Shown one piece after another: positions 35,559 to 45,704 of a stretch of DNA of 45,704 nt; the stretch's first letter is position 1, and every line of letters begins with the position of its first letter. The stretch comes from Ignisphaera sp. Lineage in GTDB: Archaea; Thermoproteota; Thermoprotei_A; Sulfolobales; Ignisphaeraceae. The translations under genes were made by a program, and so were the position numbers. The notes below the pieces were generated by a model. It worked only from the letters and a program-made list of their open reading frames with translations, was not told the DNA's origin and made no database searches. The stretch spans positions 1-45,704 of the forward strand of contig JAJHQM010000005.1 in NCBI GenBank assembly GCA_020833345.1, read 5' to 3'.

Positions 35559-36713
35559 CTATGTCTTTTTCTTTTCATGTTTCGTTTTAGGTCTTTCCAT
35601 GGCTATTATTCTTACACCTATGCCCAGGAGTTTTCTCATTACAGCATCTAAAAATCTTACATAGGCACCTCTTTGCCCTACAGCAGCTCCTATAACGTCT
35701 TCATAAATTTTCAGTTGAAGATTAGGACCTGCGAAGTCTACTTCTTCAATATGTTTCCAAATCCATGCAGTTGGGTGCAAGGCTCTAACAAGTTCTTTGA
35801 AATCTAAGTTCAATTCTACTGCCCTCAGTCTTTTACTTAGTTCTTTTTCAGCAGCGTTTATTCTCTCACCACCCTTCCCAACAACCCTTCCTAAATGTCC
35901 TTGCTTAGCTATTACAAGTGCATCAGGAACATGTTCAGACGAAATCTCAAAATCCTGTTTATATTTTATTACATCAACTACTGTCACAATATCTGCATCA
36001 GGAGCTTTTGTTTTAACAATATCGTAAATTTTCTTTTCTTCATCACTCATTGTCCTAGAGCGCAGTTTGTATTCTAGTAGAAATCTTAGTCCTCTCTTTG
36101 CACCCTCTCTTACAATATCTTTAATTCCTAGATCTACTACACGCGATTTTTCTTCACTCAATAGAACCTCTCTAATAAGTGCAGCAGGATCGCCTTGAAC
36201 CTCTCTTAATGCTTGAAAAATTGGGTCTCCAGCTACAATTAGCCTGCTATTCTGTCCCACTCTTACAATGGCCTCTATGATTGTTTCAGGCTTCATTAAC
36301 TGAATATCGTCTATGAATACAACAGCATTATCAAATGTTCTTCCCCTTAAATAGTGAGGATCTGCTATAACAACCTTATTACCAAGTAAGTTTTCTAACT
36401 GATTCCATTCAATAATGCCTGCTAAAACATCTTGCATATAATTTTTAGTTGCCTCAAAGAATGCTGTAGGTGCCTTAGCAATGGTTATCTCTTCGCCTGT
36501 TGTTATATCGACCACGGGCTTTATTATGACAAACCTCTTATATTCGCTTGCTAATATGCAGTGAACACCATACGCTAAGCTGAATAGTGATTTACCTGTA
36601 CCTGTTGGTCCAAAAAATCCCAGTACTTCATAGTTCTTATCCGTTAAGGCTTTATACATTTCTTCTTGGCCAGGTGTAAGAGGTTTTATCTTTCCTAGTA
36701 TATCGCTACTCAT
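35559..36713 (-). CDS. PhoH-like ATPase with C-terminal KH domains
   Basis: GFFGPTGTGKSLFSLAYG, IIKPVVDITTGEEI, NAVVFIDDIQLMKPETI; KH: VIAKQGHLGRVVGKGGERINAAEKEL. Confidence 0.93.
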   Translation of the reverse strand: MSSDILGKIKPLTPGQEEMYKALTDKNYEVLGFFGPTGTGKSLFSLAYGVHCILASEYKRFVIIKPVVDITTGEEITIAKAPTAFFEATKNYMQDVLAGIIEWNQLENLLGNKVVIADPHYLRGRTFDNAVVFIDDIQLMKPETIIEAIVRVGQNSRLIVAGDPIFQALREVQGDPAALIREVLLSEEKSRVVDLGIKDIVREGAKRGLRFLLEYKLRSRTMSDEEKKIYDIVKTKAPDADIVTVVDVIKYKQDFEISSEHVPDALVIAKQGHLGRVVGKGGERINAAEKELSKRLRAVELNLDFKELVRALHPTAWIWKHIEEVDFAGPNLQLKIYEDVIGAAVGQRGAYVRFLDAVMRKLLGIGVRIIAMERPKTKHEKKKT

Positions 36714-36739
36714 ATTTGCAACCCCCTACAGCTTTGCTC

Positions 36740-37336
36740 TTAAATATCAGCATCTCTTAAAAACTTAAATAACTTTTCTAATCTAGCTTTACCTTCATAT
36801 AACATCTTGTTTGCTAGGTTTACAATAAGTTCAAGATCTTTTATAATAACCTTCTCACCATCCTTTAGTAGAAACGGCACCCATATACCACTTACAACCT
36901 CTATAACTATACCTCCATTACTAATGGATATAATACCGCTATGCTTAAACCCTGCATTCCTGACTATTGTCAATAGTTTTATTGCAGTATCAAGATTCAG
37001 TGCATTAAAGTGTATTATAGGACCACTTACAATAAGCCAGAGTTTATATAGTGTTTTCTGATTAAGAATGCTTAAAACATCCTCTAATGTAACAGGGCTA
37101 TGCTTTTTAAACACAATGCTAGTTTCTTCTCTTAGCCAAGGATATAGAGCATCTACTATAACTATTCTACCACTACAAGAACTTGTAGTGAAGATATTTT
37201 TCTTTGTGAACACAAGCTCTATGAGCTCTTTTATATCTGCATCAACATAACCTATTTCAATATCTTCCAGAAATCTATTATATGCCTCTTCTCTCTTATT
37301 TTTCCAAAGCCTTTCATCAACTTTATTTACAGTCAT
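36740..37336 (-). CDS. taw3: tRNA wybutosine-synthesis methyltransferase TYW3/Taw3
   Basis: FTTSSCSGRIVIVD, GFKHSGIISI, VVSGIWVPF. Confidence 0.93.
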   Translation of the reverse strand: MTVNKVDERLWKNKREEAYNRFLEDIEIGYVDADIKELIELVFTKKNIFTTSSCSGRIVIVDALYPWLREETSIVFKKHSPVTLEDVLSILNQKTLYKLWLIVSGPIIHFNALNLDTAIKLLTIVRNAGFKHSGIISISNGGIVIEVVSGIWVPFLLKDGEKVIIKDLELIVNLANKMLYEGKARLEKLFKFLRDADI

Positions 37337-37369
37337 TTGAACCCCTTATGAAGAAATAGAAGATGTTAT

Positions 37370-39325
37370 TTACGTTTTCATATCTTTCAAAAAAGATTCC
37401 AACTCTTCTTTAACAACCTTAGCAACAATTTTTCCATCAATACGGCCTCGAACTTCATTCATAATCTTACCCATTATGAATTGAAAAGCTTTATCACCTC
37501 TTTTCTTAACTTCATCAGCAAATGCAGTTATTTTAGACCTTACGAGTTCTCGTAACTCACTTACGTCAATGGTTTTCTGAGATTTAATTTGGAATACAGC
37601 CTCCTCTACTGATAACTGTGGATTTCTATAAACTGTTTCTACAATTACTAGCAAATCATCTTTACTTACATCACCTAGGCTTTTTATTACAGAGGCTATC
37701 TTGTGAAATGTAGCATCACTAAGTAAATCTATGTCTATGCCGTTTTTCTTAAGTTCGCCATAAAGTGATGTAAATAGCATTGCAAGGATCTTCGGGTTTA
37801 CACCATATGAGCCTACTAACTGTTCAAAGAGTGTCATGTATTCACTATAAACAAGTTGCTTTGCAAGCTCAAAGCTCAGATTGTACACCTTAATGAAGTA
37901 ACTTACCTTTTCCTCTACAGTTGGCGGAACCAGGTTTTTAGCCTCTTCAATAAGTTCACTGGTTACCCTTATAGGAGGAATGTCCGTCTCGGGATACATT
38001 CTCGCAGCACCTGGTTGAGGTCTCATATACCGAGTTGTGCCATCGTCGTTCGCTGCTCTAGTTTCCTTTGGTATCCCTATTATAGCCATCGCACATCTAT
38101 CCCTAACCACTTCAAGGGCTCGCTTTGCCTTCTCTGGCCTGTCCACAACTATGATAAATGCATCTGAATTCTTTATTTCAAGGGCTGAGCGCAATTCTTT
38201 AATATCACTCTCATTAATTCCGTAACCAGGTAGCTCATCACTATGAACAATGCCTTTTACGCCTGCCCATTGCCTTGCATAATCCGCTAATTCAGTTCCA
38301 AATCTTCTATTGGTTTGCAGCTCTACACCTAAAATACCATCAAATTTTGGCGCCTTTATAGCATACGCCTTACCACCCTCCTTAATAGCATTCAATATAA
38401 ATCTACTAGAGCTCTTAATTAATATGTCCGTAACATCAATTATAGGCTGTGTCTTCATCTCTTCAACAGAAGCTCCTCGCTCAATAAGCAAGTCTCTTAT
38501 CATTATTAAACCTATGAGTCTTCTAACTTCTTCTTCTATAACTTTTGGTATTAATTCTAATTTTTGAATGCCCTTGATCTCTATCTTTGGACTTCCACTG
38601 ATAGAGAGATTTAAGTCTTGTCTTATAGTTCCAATGCCACGCTTGGCTTTTCCAGTGAATCTGAGCATTAAACCAATTTTTTCAGCAATTCTCCTTGCCT
38701 GAACAGGAGTTGTAATATCGGGAGCTGTTGAGATTTCAATTAATGGAATGCCCAGCCTGTCAAGACTATATGTTACGGAAGTAACATCCTCACTAATTTT
38801 TCTAGCAGCATCCTCTTCTATAGCAATGCTCTGTACCCTTACATCTCCATTTTCGTCAGCTATATGACCTCCTAATGCTACAATAGCTGTTCGCTGAAAT
38901 CCTGTGGTATTAGAACCATCTATTACTATTTTTCTCATTACGTGTACTTCATCGACTATGAAAGAATCTATGGCTAAAGCAATGGCAAGCGCGGTTATGA
39001 GGGCTTCTTTATTAAGTGGATGAGGAGGCTCTTCGTCAAGCTCAACTAGGCAGGAAGCAGTTGGAGGTAATAAGTATTTAAATACTCGTTGCCTTTGAAA
39101 CTCAAATGCTGCTGCAGTATCCACTTCTCCAAGTTCACTTTTCGTTGCTCGTAAAAACCTCTCATAAGGAATTAAATGAGATAAGGTACTGTCACTTACA
39201 AGAGATACAGGGCAGTTGCAGAAAAGCTTAGCTCTTGTATTTAACTGTTGGTGAATCTCTAATCCTACTTTCAATCCAATATCCTTGTAATCTATGTTCT
39301 TAGGCACAGTTATAGCGGCTTTCAT
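37370..39325 (-). CDS. gatE: Glu-tRNA(Gln) amidotransferase subunit E
   Basis: VGLEIHQQLNTRAKLFCNCP, VELDEEPPHPLN, RYMRPQPGAARMYPETDIPP, YqeY-like tail. Confidence 0.97.
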   Translation of the reverse strand: MKAAITVPKNIDYKDIGLKVGLEIHQQLNTRAKLFCNCPVSLVSDSTLSHLIPYERFLRATKSELGEVDTAAAFEFQRQRVFKYLLPPTASCLVELDEEPPHPLNKEALITALAIALAIDSFIVDEVHVMRKIVIDGSNTTGFQRTAIVALGGHIADENGDVRVQSIAIEEDAARKISEDVTSVTYSLDRLGIPLIEISTAPDITTPVQARRIAEKIGLMLRFTGKAKRGIGTIRQDLNLSISGSPKIEIKGIQKLELIPKVIEEEVRRLIGLIMIRDLLIERGASVEEMKTQPIIDVTDILIKSSSRFILNAIKEGGKAYAIKAPKFDGILGVELQTNRRFGTELADYARQWAGVKGIVHSDELPGYGINESDIKELRSALEIKNSDAFIIVVDRPEKAKRALEVVRDRCAMAIIGIPKETRAANDDGTTRYMRPQPGAARMYPETDIPPIRVTSELIEEAKNLVPPTVEEKVSYFIKVYNLSFELAKQLVYSEYMTLFEQLVGSYGVNPKILAMLFTSLYGELKKNGIDIDLLSDATFHKIASVIKSLGDVSKDDLLVIVETVYRNPQLSVEEAVFQIKSQKTIDVSELRELVRSKITAFADEVKKRGDKAFQFIMGKIMNEVRGRIDGKIVAKVVKEELESFLKDMKT

Positions 39326-39522
39326 ATAGCATCACATTCAAATAAATAATAATTTAAAGTGCAAAATAATTTTAGATATCTTGCAACTTGCTATGAGAAA
39401 CCGTATGAGCTAATGATAATAGACTTAGAGACAGATTTAGACATTTCTCCATGTTTTCGAGAAAAACTTTGTATAATACACGAAGATGATGTACGTAGAT
39501 CTGTATTCACATTAATTATGCT

Positions 39523-39738
39523 TTAAGATGCTGAGGAGCTTTGCGATTTGGCTTTTCTGGGCACTGATGAAGGCGGAACTACTGTAGGTACTGGAAGCCC
39601 TTGGGCCTTTCTTTGTCTAATCCAGTGCTCACGCCTATTCCTCACTCTAGGCACGAGATTCCTCTTTGGTTTAGAAGGTACTTTAGGAGTCTGACTTCTA
39701 ACTTTTCCGGCCTTTGTTAATGAACCATGCGAAGGCAT
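39523..39738 (-). CDS. rps30e: 30S ribosomal protein S30e
   Basis: [41 protein letters not shown]. Confidence 0.94.
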   Translation of the reverse strand: MPSHGSLTKAGKVRSQTPKVPSKPKRNLVPRVRNRREHWIRQRKAQGLPVPTVVPPSSVPRKAKSQSSSAS

Positions 39739-39865
39739 GCTGTAACACCTTACATAACTATGTAAGATTTCGTATCACAATTCTCTGGTCTGTGGAGTCT
39801 TATAAAGTTTTTTCTCGCATACAATTTTAAGAACTAAATAGTCTTTCTTGCAACTTTACAATTAA

Positions 39866-39877
39866 CTTATATATCTC
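39866..39877 (+). promoter_or_regulatory. TATA-type promoter of the nop5-flpA operon
   Basis: acttatatatct ~40 nt upstream of the nop5 start. Confidence 0.5.
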
Positions 39878-39912
39878 TCTATAAGATATGATATCTGCTG
39901 ATGAGGTGAAAA

Positions 39913-41139
39913 GTGATGAGTGAGAGAATATATATTGTAGATACTCCAATAGGAATTTTCGCTGTTCAGGAATCAGGTGAAATAATTGATCGAGCACTTT
40001 ATCCAAAAGATCTAGGTAAAGTTGTGGAAGAGCTTTTATTACTTAGTGAGAGCAAAGAATGTAGTGCATTACTTCAATTGTTAGAATCCTTAAAGAACAA
40101 GTTGAGTATAGGTAATGTGGTATTAGTATTTGAGGATTCAGAACTATCAAGAAGAGTAAGTGAAAGGGGCTTTAATGCGACAGCTGAAGCTGGCAACAAT
40201 GTAGCTAAAAAAATACGTAAAGAATTACCACAGTTAATAGTTAAGTTGGGATTTTTTGGATCTGAGGATGAATATAAAGAGTTTGTTCATGCAATTTCGC
40301 TAGAGCTTACTAGGAGAAAGCTCAGAAAGTTTGCCCAAAAAAGAGACTTGCTTGCAGTACAAGCAATCAGGGCTATAGATGATATAGATAAAACGTTAAA
40401 CCTCCTTGTGGCAAGGCTAAGGGAATGGTACAGCATTCATTTTCCAGAATTAGATGACCTTGCTAAAGAACATGAAGAGTACATACGAGTTGTAGCAAAT
40501 TTAGGATTTAGAGATAACATATCATTTGAAATACTCTCGAAGTTAGGTTTTAGTGAGGGAAGAGCTAAGAGAATAGCGGAGGTAGCTAGGAAGAGTATAG
40601 GAGCAGAGCTTTCTGAAATGGATTTATCCATGATACAGACTGTTGCAAACATATGGCTTGAATTACTTGAGCTAAGACGAAAGCTTACAGATTACATAGC
40701 ACAGGTTATGAAAGAAGTAGCACCAAACGTAACGGCGCTTGTAGGACCATTATTAGGTGCAAGGCTTTTAAGTCTTGCAGGTAGCTTAGAAGAGCTTGCA
40801 AAGCTGCCTGCAAGTACAGTTCAAGTTCTTGGTGCGGAGAAGGCACTTTTTAGAGCCTTAAGAACAGGTGGAAAGCCGCCAAAACATGGTGTTATATTTC
40901 AGTTTCCAGAGATCAGAAAAGCACCAAAATGGCAGAGAGGTAAGATTGCTAGGGCATTAGCAACAAAGCTAAGTATAGCAGCACGAATAGATTACTTCAC
41001 AGGTAGATATGTGGGTGATGAGCTTAAGAAAAAGTTGATTGAGAGAATAGAGGAGATAAAGAAGCTTTATCCAAAACCACTAAAGAAAGAAGTGAAAAGA
41101 GAAGAAAAGGTTAAGCGTGGAAGGGAGAGAAAACAATAA
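39913..41139 (+). CDS. nop5: C/D sRNP core protein Nop5 (Nop56/58)
   Basis: LREWYSIHFPEL, VGPLLGARLLSLAGSLEELAKLPASTVQVLGAEKALFRALRTGGKPPKHGVIFQ. Confidence 0.97.
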   Translation: MMSERIYIVDTPIGIFAVQESGEIIDRALYPKDLGKVVEELLLLSESKECSALLQLLESLKNKLSIGNVVLVFEDSELSRRVSERGFNATAEAGNNVAKKIRKELPQLIVKLGFFGSEDEYKEFVHAISLELTRRKLRKFAQKRDLLAVQAIRAIDDIDKTLNLLVARLREWYSIHFPELDDLAKEHEEYIRVVANLGFRDNISFEILSKLGFSEGRAKRIAEVARKSIGAELSEMDLSMIQTVANIWLELLELRRKLTDYIAQVMKEVAPNVTALVGPLLGARLLSLAGSLEELAKLPASTVQVLGAEKALFRALRTGGKPPKHGVIFQFPEIRKAPKWQRGKIARALATKLSIAARIDYFTGRYVGDELKKKLIERIEEIKKLYPKPLKKEVKREEKVKRGRERKQ

Positions 41140-41172
41140 AAATTTAAGTTCTGATTGTAACATAATATTACG

Positions 41173-41892
41173 GTGTATCGCAAAATGTCATACTTATTAC
41201 CGGTAAACATATATGAACACCACAAGTATCGCAATGTGTATATTGTAGAACTTGAGGATGGCAGTACTAGGCTTGCAACAAAGAATCTAGTACCTGGTAA
41301 GAGGGTGTATGGGGAACATTTATTTAAGTGGAAAGATGAAGAATTCAGGGAATGGAATGCATATAGAAGTAAATTAGCAGCCGCTCTCATAAAAGGTTTA
41401 AAGGAGTTGCCCGTAAGTGAGGGGCAAAAAATTCTGTACTTAGGTGCAGGTTCTGGCACTACGGTGAGTCATGTATCTGATTTAATAGGGCGAAGAGGTA
41501 CTATATATGCTGTAGAATTTGCTCCACGAGTGATGAGAGAACTCATTGTGGTAGCTGATGATAGACCTAACATCATACCAATATTAGAAGATGCTAGGTT
41601 TCCAACTAGGTATAGAATAATGCTAGAGGAGGTCGAAGGCTTGTATGCAGACATAGCGCAACCTGAGCAGGCCAGTATTGTCGCAGATAATGCAGACATG
41701 TTCTTAAAGAATGGAGGCTGGCTCCTATTAGCAATAAAGGCAAGGAGTATAGATGTTACGGCAGAGCCTAGTGAAGTTTATAAAAGAGAGATAGACACAC
41801 TAATTAGGAGAGGATTTGAAATAGTAGATGTTGTACATTTAGAACCTTTTGACAAAGACCATGCAATGGTTTACGCAAGGTTTAGAAAGTAA
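41173..41892 (+). CDS. flpA: Fibrillarin (rRNA/tRNA 2'-O-methyltransferase)
   Basis: ILYLGAGSGTTVSHVSDLIGRRGTIYAVEFAPRVMREL; IAQPEQASIVADNADMFLKNGGWLLLAIKARSIDVT. Confidence 0.97.
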   Translation: MYRKMSYLLPVNIYEHHKYRNVYIVELEDGSTRLATKNLVPGKRVYGEHLFKWKDEEFREWNAYRSKLAAALIKGLKELPVSEGQKILYLGAGSGTTVSHVSDLIGRRGTIYAVEFAPRVMRELIVVADDRPNIIPILEDARFPTRYRIMLEEVEGLYADIAQPEQASIVADNADMFLKNGGWLLLAIKARSIDVTAEPSEVYKREIDTLIRRGFEIVDVVHLEPFDKDHAMVYARFRK

Positions 41893-41978
41893 TTTCATCA
41901 AAACATAACATTTTTAACTCCCCTAATTTTAATAATAAAAAGGAAGCTGTATATATAAAGTTCAGCAGGTCATTTTCT

Positions 41979-42983
41979 GTGACAAACAAATATTATAACA
42001 TGTATGAGAGATTGAATCAAGAGCTTTTAAATGAACTAGCTAGAGGTAAAGATATCAAGGTACTACATAATGTGACATATCCTCCTGATAGAAGAGCCTT
42101 AGACTATGTTGTAGAGTATGAAAGTAAGAAGGCGTTAATAAAGTTTTCTAAAGCAATATCGTCAAGAAGCAAAATATATCAAGAACTTAAAAGACTATCA
42201 GAAGAACTTGAAGTTAACTCTCTCATAGTGGCAGACAAGTTTAACGATAGAGAGCTACTGTATGACATTGTATACATTAGAAATCGCATAGGCATTATAT
42301 CAAGAATTACATTAAGACATTATATTAGCAACGGAAAGGTGTTTATATATGAATATAATGGGATGTTTTATGTAAAAATAGATGGCAAGAGGTTGAAAGC
42401 CTTGAGGGAAAGAAAGGGGTATAGAATACATGAACTAGCTAGCATGACAGGAATTACCGCAAAGACTCTAAGGGAATATGAGGAGGGGAACATTGATATG
42501 AGCATAGAGAAGGCATACAGATTTCTAGAGGTTTTAGGAAAAGAATTTGAAGGTGTGGTGAAAGAGGTCGATATATTTAATGATAGAATTATTCATAAAG
42601 GTAAAGAGCATAAAGCTTTGATGCATGAGAAGGTGTACAGAAAAATTAGTGTTGATCAACGCTATAAAATTATTGAGAAGTTTAAGAAATATGGTCTAGA
42701 CGTAACTATATACAGCGCTATCCCCTCAGACGCTATTTTAAGTAGTGCTCAGTCAAGGTTTTTCATATCTTATTTAGGGAGGGACTTAAGAAGTGAAGAG
42801 ATAGAGGTGAAATGTCGGGAAAACTATTTACTTGCGAAGACATTTGAAGGAAAGCCTGTGATTATAGTTGAAGAGGATGTAAATAGATATGCTCTGAGAG
42901 TTGCTGAAGAATATGGAATTACCAAAAAAGTTACTGATGTGGAGGAGTTGGCAAAAGAAATCATCAAGGAAAATAGGAGGTAG
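41979..42983 (+). CDS. Putative HTH-type transcriptional regulator (archaeal XRE family)
   Basis: LKALRERKGYRIHELASMTGITAKTLREYEEGNIDMSIEKAYRFLEVLG; N-terminal nuclease-like region. Confidence 0.85.
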   Translation: MTNKYYNMYERLNQELLNELARGKDIKVLHNVTYPPDRRALDYVVEYESKKALIKFSKAISSRSKIYQELKRLSEELEVNSLIVADKFNDRELLYDIVYIRNRIGIISRITLRHYISNGKVFIYEYNGMFYVKIDGKRLKALRERKGYRIHELASMTGITAKTLREYEEGNIDMSIEKAYRFLEVLGKEFEGVVKEVDIFNDRIIHKGKEHKALMHEKVYRKISVDQRYKIIEKFKKYGLDVTIYSAIPSDAILSSAQSRFFISYLGRDLRSEEIEVKCRENYLLAKTFEGKPVIIVEEDVNRYALRVAEEYGITKKVTDVEELAKEIIKENRR

Positions 42984-42986
42984 CAA

Positions 42987-43565
42987 ATGATAGCTTTAGC
43001 AATAACAGGAGAACCTGGAGTGGGTAAGACAACATTATTAATGAGAATAATAGAATTTATAAAATCCGAGGGCATATATGTCTACGGATTTTACTGTCCT
43101 GAAGTCAGAGAGATGGGGAGAAGAATAGGCTTTAAAATAGTTAATATAGCTACAGGAGCACAGGGATGGCTTGCCATAATTCTTGAGAAAGCAGCAGAAT
43201 TAGGCTATGGCGTACGTTACATGAAGAGGCTTGGTAAGTACGTCATAATAGAAAATGAAGCAGAAAGAATAGGAAAAGAATCGTTAATGCGGCAACAGGA
43301 AGGAGTCTTAGCAATAGATGAAATAGGCCCTATGGAATTATCAATAGAGGGGTTGCGTAAAGCTATTATTCAAGCCCTCTATGAAGCTACAAATATTTTA
43401 GTCGTTCTCCATAGAAATATGAGGGATCCGGATATCATTAATGCATTGAATAAGAAAGGTGTTCAAATATTCAGGTTAACTAAATTAAATAGAAACAAAA
43501 TTTATGAAGAAGTTTTAAATAATGTAAGAAATGAAATAGCAAAAGCATTTAAAGTAAGACCTTAA
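42987..43565 (+). CDS. Nucleoside-triphosphatase THEP1 family
   Basis: ITGEPGVGKTTLLMRI; LAIDEIGPMELSIEGLRKAI; VVLHRNM. Confidence 0.92.
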   Translation: MIALAITGEPGVGKTTLLMRIIEFIKSEGIYVYGFYCPEVREMGRRIGFKIVNIATGAQGWLAIILEKAAELGYGVRYMKRLGKYVIIENEAERIGKESLMRQQEGVLAIDEIGPMELSIEGLRKAIIQALYEATNILVVLHRNMRDPDIINALNKKGVQIFRLTKLNRNKIYEEVLNNVRNEIAKAFKVRP

Positions 43566-43686
43566 AATAACTATGTAATTACTCAAAATACTACATCAAT
43601 TCTTATACAAATCGCTATTTATCCTAAAGTTTTATCTGGGAGCTAGCTATTAACGTAAAGGAAAAAGTATAATAAAATTCTTTGAG

Positions 43687-44928
43687 TTGTGTCTTCCCAT
43701 GGAAACTCTATGTCCACGTGGCTTTAGTCTAGTAATTGAGGGTTTGGCAAGGTTTTGTGCTCCAGATGAGAGTTTGTATAGAAGACCTAATGGTGTTTAC
43801 GAGCCTTCATTGGCACCTGTATTTTATAATCCTGAAATGGTTGAGAATAGGGATGTAACAATGGTTACATTAAAAACTTTTTTAGTCTCATGGAGTAAAG
43901 AATTTACATTCTTAGACCCTATGGCCGCTACAGGAGTCAGGGGCATTAGGTTTATTTTAGAAGTGGCAAAGGGAAGCTCCAAGAGCGTAAATGTATATAT
44001 GGGTGATATATCTCCTACAGCTGTAGAGTTGATGAAACATAATTTAAAAATTAGTAATGCGAGTTCCTTATCTAATGTATATGTTCAAATAAGTTTAATG
44101 GATGCTAATGAATACATGTACTATCTAAAAAGGTTGGGAATAACTCTTAATTACATTGACATAGATCCATTTGGGGCGCCTCTGTACTACATCCATGCTG
44201 CACTACAGTCCATATGCAATGGAGGTATGTTAGGGATTACTGCAACGGATGTTGCAGTACTTGAGGGAAAGTATCCTAATACTCTACTTAGAAGATATAG
44301 TGTAAAGGGTTTAAAAAGCCTCATATCGAAGGAGGTGGCAGTAAGATCATTGCTATCGTTTGCCATGAGGTCTGCAGCAGCTTATGATAAGTATATAAAA
44401 CCTCTTCTTTCTTATCATATAAAGCATTATGTTAGGGTTTTTGTTAAAGTTTTTACTGGAGCTACAAAGGCAAGTGTGTATCTAAATAAGTGTATTGGTA
44501 AAATGCAGCACTGCCTTAACTGTGGTTTCAGCTATTTCGAAGAATTGAATAATGCAGCAAAAGAAGCGAAATGTCCATTATGTGGAGAATCAATGATTGT
44601 CATAGGCCCACTATGGATATGTGACTTAATTGATTATGAGTATGTTAAGAAGACATTGAATATTGTAAGTGAAATGCCATGGCTATCAAAATCTTCAATA
44701 AATTTGCTTACAATGCTAAGTAATACAAATACCTCAGTTCCCACAATTAGATTAACATATATAGCTAAGAGACTCAAATTAAATGTACCACCAAGAGACA
44801 TAGTAATAGAATGTATAAGGAGCTATGAGTATGACGCAACTTTAAGTATGTATTACCATGATGGAATTAATACAAATGCACCAGCTGATATAATAGTACA
44901 ATGTGTTTCTAAAGATCACAGATTTTAG
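43687..44928 (+). CDS. trm1: tRNA (guanine26-N2)-dimethyltransferase
   Basis: FYNPEMVENRDVTMV, FLDPMAATGVRGIRFI, NYIDIDPFGAPLYYI, GITATDVAVLEGKYPN, CxxC ribbon. Confidence 0.95.
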   Translation: MCLPMETLCPRGFSLVIEGLARFCAPDESLYRRPNGVYEPSLAPVFYNPEMVENRDVTMVTLKTFLVSWSKEFTFLDPMAATGVRGIRFILEVAKGSSKSVNVYMGDISPTAVELMKHNLKISNASSLSNVYVQISLMDANEYMYYLKRLGITLNYIDIDPFGAPLYYIHAALQSICNGGMLGITATDVAVLEGKYPNTLLRRYSVKGLKSLISKEVAVRSLLSFAMRSAAAYDKYIKPLLSYHIKHYVRVFVKVFTGATKASVYLNKCIGKMQHCLNCGFSYFEELNNAAKEAKCPLCGESMIVIGPLWICDLIDYEYVKKTLNIVSEMPWLSKSSINLLTMLSNTNTSVPTIRLTYIAKRLKLNVPPRDIVIECIRSYEYDATLSMYYHDGINTNAPADIIVQCVSKDHRF

Positions 44929-44936
44929 GTTTTACT

Positions 44937-45353
44937 TTACATATTATATGAACTACTGGGAGACTTTAAAGTCTTTGAAATTAAGTATCGGGTTAAAACG
45001 CTACATCTACTTGGGTTATGCAATTTACTAGTGCCACAAATAGCTATATACTTACATGTTAAGCACGGAATATTGATTATATCATCTAAGGATATTTTTA
45101 TTAGCTCACCTTTTGTTAACTCTTTCAATACAGCTTGTAAAAAATACGAAGTTTTTCCATTGCTTGATACCCTTAACCTTCTTACTAAGTTCATTTTAAT
45201 AAGCTTCTTTACTATGTGCTGAAGCTCTCTTGGCCTAATGTTCTTTAACTCTTGTATTTCTTTCAACTTCCTCTGCATGATTCCTCCACTATTTTCAGTC
45301 TCTCTTTTTATAACCTCATATACGATTTTCTCTACATCACTAAGATTACTCAT
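44937..45353 (-). CDS. Winged-helix Fe-S protein, TFE-beta/RPC34 homolog
   Basis: wHTH then CLTCKYIAICGTSKLHNPSRC (four-Cys cluster motif). Confidence 0.75.
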   Translation of the reverse strand: MSNLSDVEKIVYEVIKRETENSGGIMQRKLKEIQELKNIRPRELQHIVKKLIKMNLVRRLRVSSNGKTSYFLQAVLKELTKGELIKISLDDIINIPCLTCKYIAICGTSKLHNPSRCSVLTRYLISKTLKSPSSSYNM

Positions 45354-45487
45354 TGAGATTCTAACTCACCAAATCCGTTGTACATGCACCGATACTGAAC
45401 ACATATATATTAAATGTCTAGCCAAATTAATAAATATTATAACTTATTCAATGCATAATGCCATGGTTAAAAGCCAAACTCATTACA

Positions 45488-45704
45488 ATGCTTAACTTTA
45501 GAGTGCACCATATTTCAAAATCTATAAGTATATTATGGAAAACAGTAGAAACTAGTAAGAGGAATAAGGGTGTCAGATCCGTTTTAGGAAGGCTAACTGC
45601 TAGAATAGACAAATACAATTATAAACTGGGCTTAGAGACAATGGCATTAATGGTGAAGCCACATAAAGGCTATGAAGCTAAGTTAAGATTATTAGCACCT
45701 AGAG
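45488..45704 (+). CDS. Hypothetical protein, 3' truncated by window
   Basis: Open frame MLNFRVHHISKSISILWKTVETSKRNKGVRSVLGRLTARIDKYNYKLGLETMALMVKPHKGYEAKLRLLAPR... Confidence 0.6.
   Translation, partial: MLNFRVHHISKSISILWKTVETSKRNKGVRSVLGRLTARIDKYNYKLGLETMALMVKPHKGYEAKLRLLAPR

Overview
The window is a low-GC, gene-dense segment of a hyperthermophilic crenarchaeal (Thermoproteota) chromosome; placement by order or genus (Desulfurococcales/Ignisphaera-like) is only a guess. It is almost entirely informational and housekeeping. Genes include Pth2, TruD, AspRS, DphB, L40e, Tsr3, TiaS, Sec61beta, GGGP synthase, MtnA, HisRS, deoxyhypusine synthase, Topo VI B/A, aCPSF1/FttA, proteasome beta, G1P dehydrogenase, SlyD-type FKBP, NadM, RtcA, L37e, LSm, PCNA, PriL, PhoH-KH, TYW3, GatE, S30e, Nop5, fibrillarin, THEP1, Trm1 and TFE-beta. 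RNA content missing from the ORF track: 8 tRNA genes (Phe, Cys and His contain introns), an RNase P RNA gene on the minus strand (~11023-11342, 16-bp closing helix), and three box C/D sRNA candidates (two of them strong). I found no CRISPR array, intact transposon, prophage or classic defence island, and no convincing new multi-gene system. The best leads are the unannotated sRNAs, a pseudo-amidohydrolase lacking its metal ligands, an uncharacterised ORF overlapping priL, a truncated TFB-like factor beside PCNA, a putative structural splicing-endonuclease subunit, a small conserved-looking ORF near tRNA-iMet, complementary flanks around tRNA-iMet, and a degenerate ~23-bp repeat trio beside rnpB.
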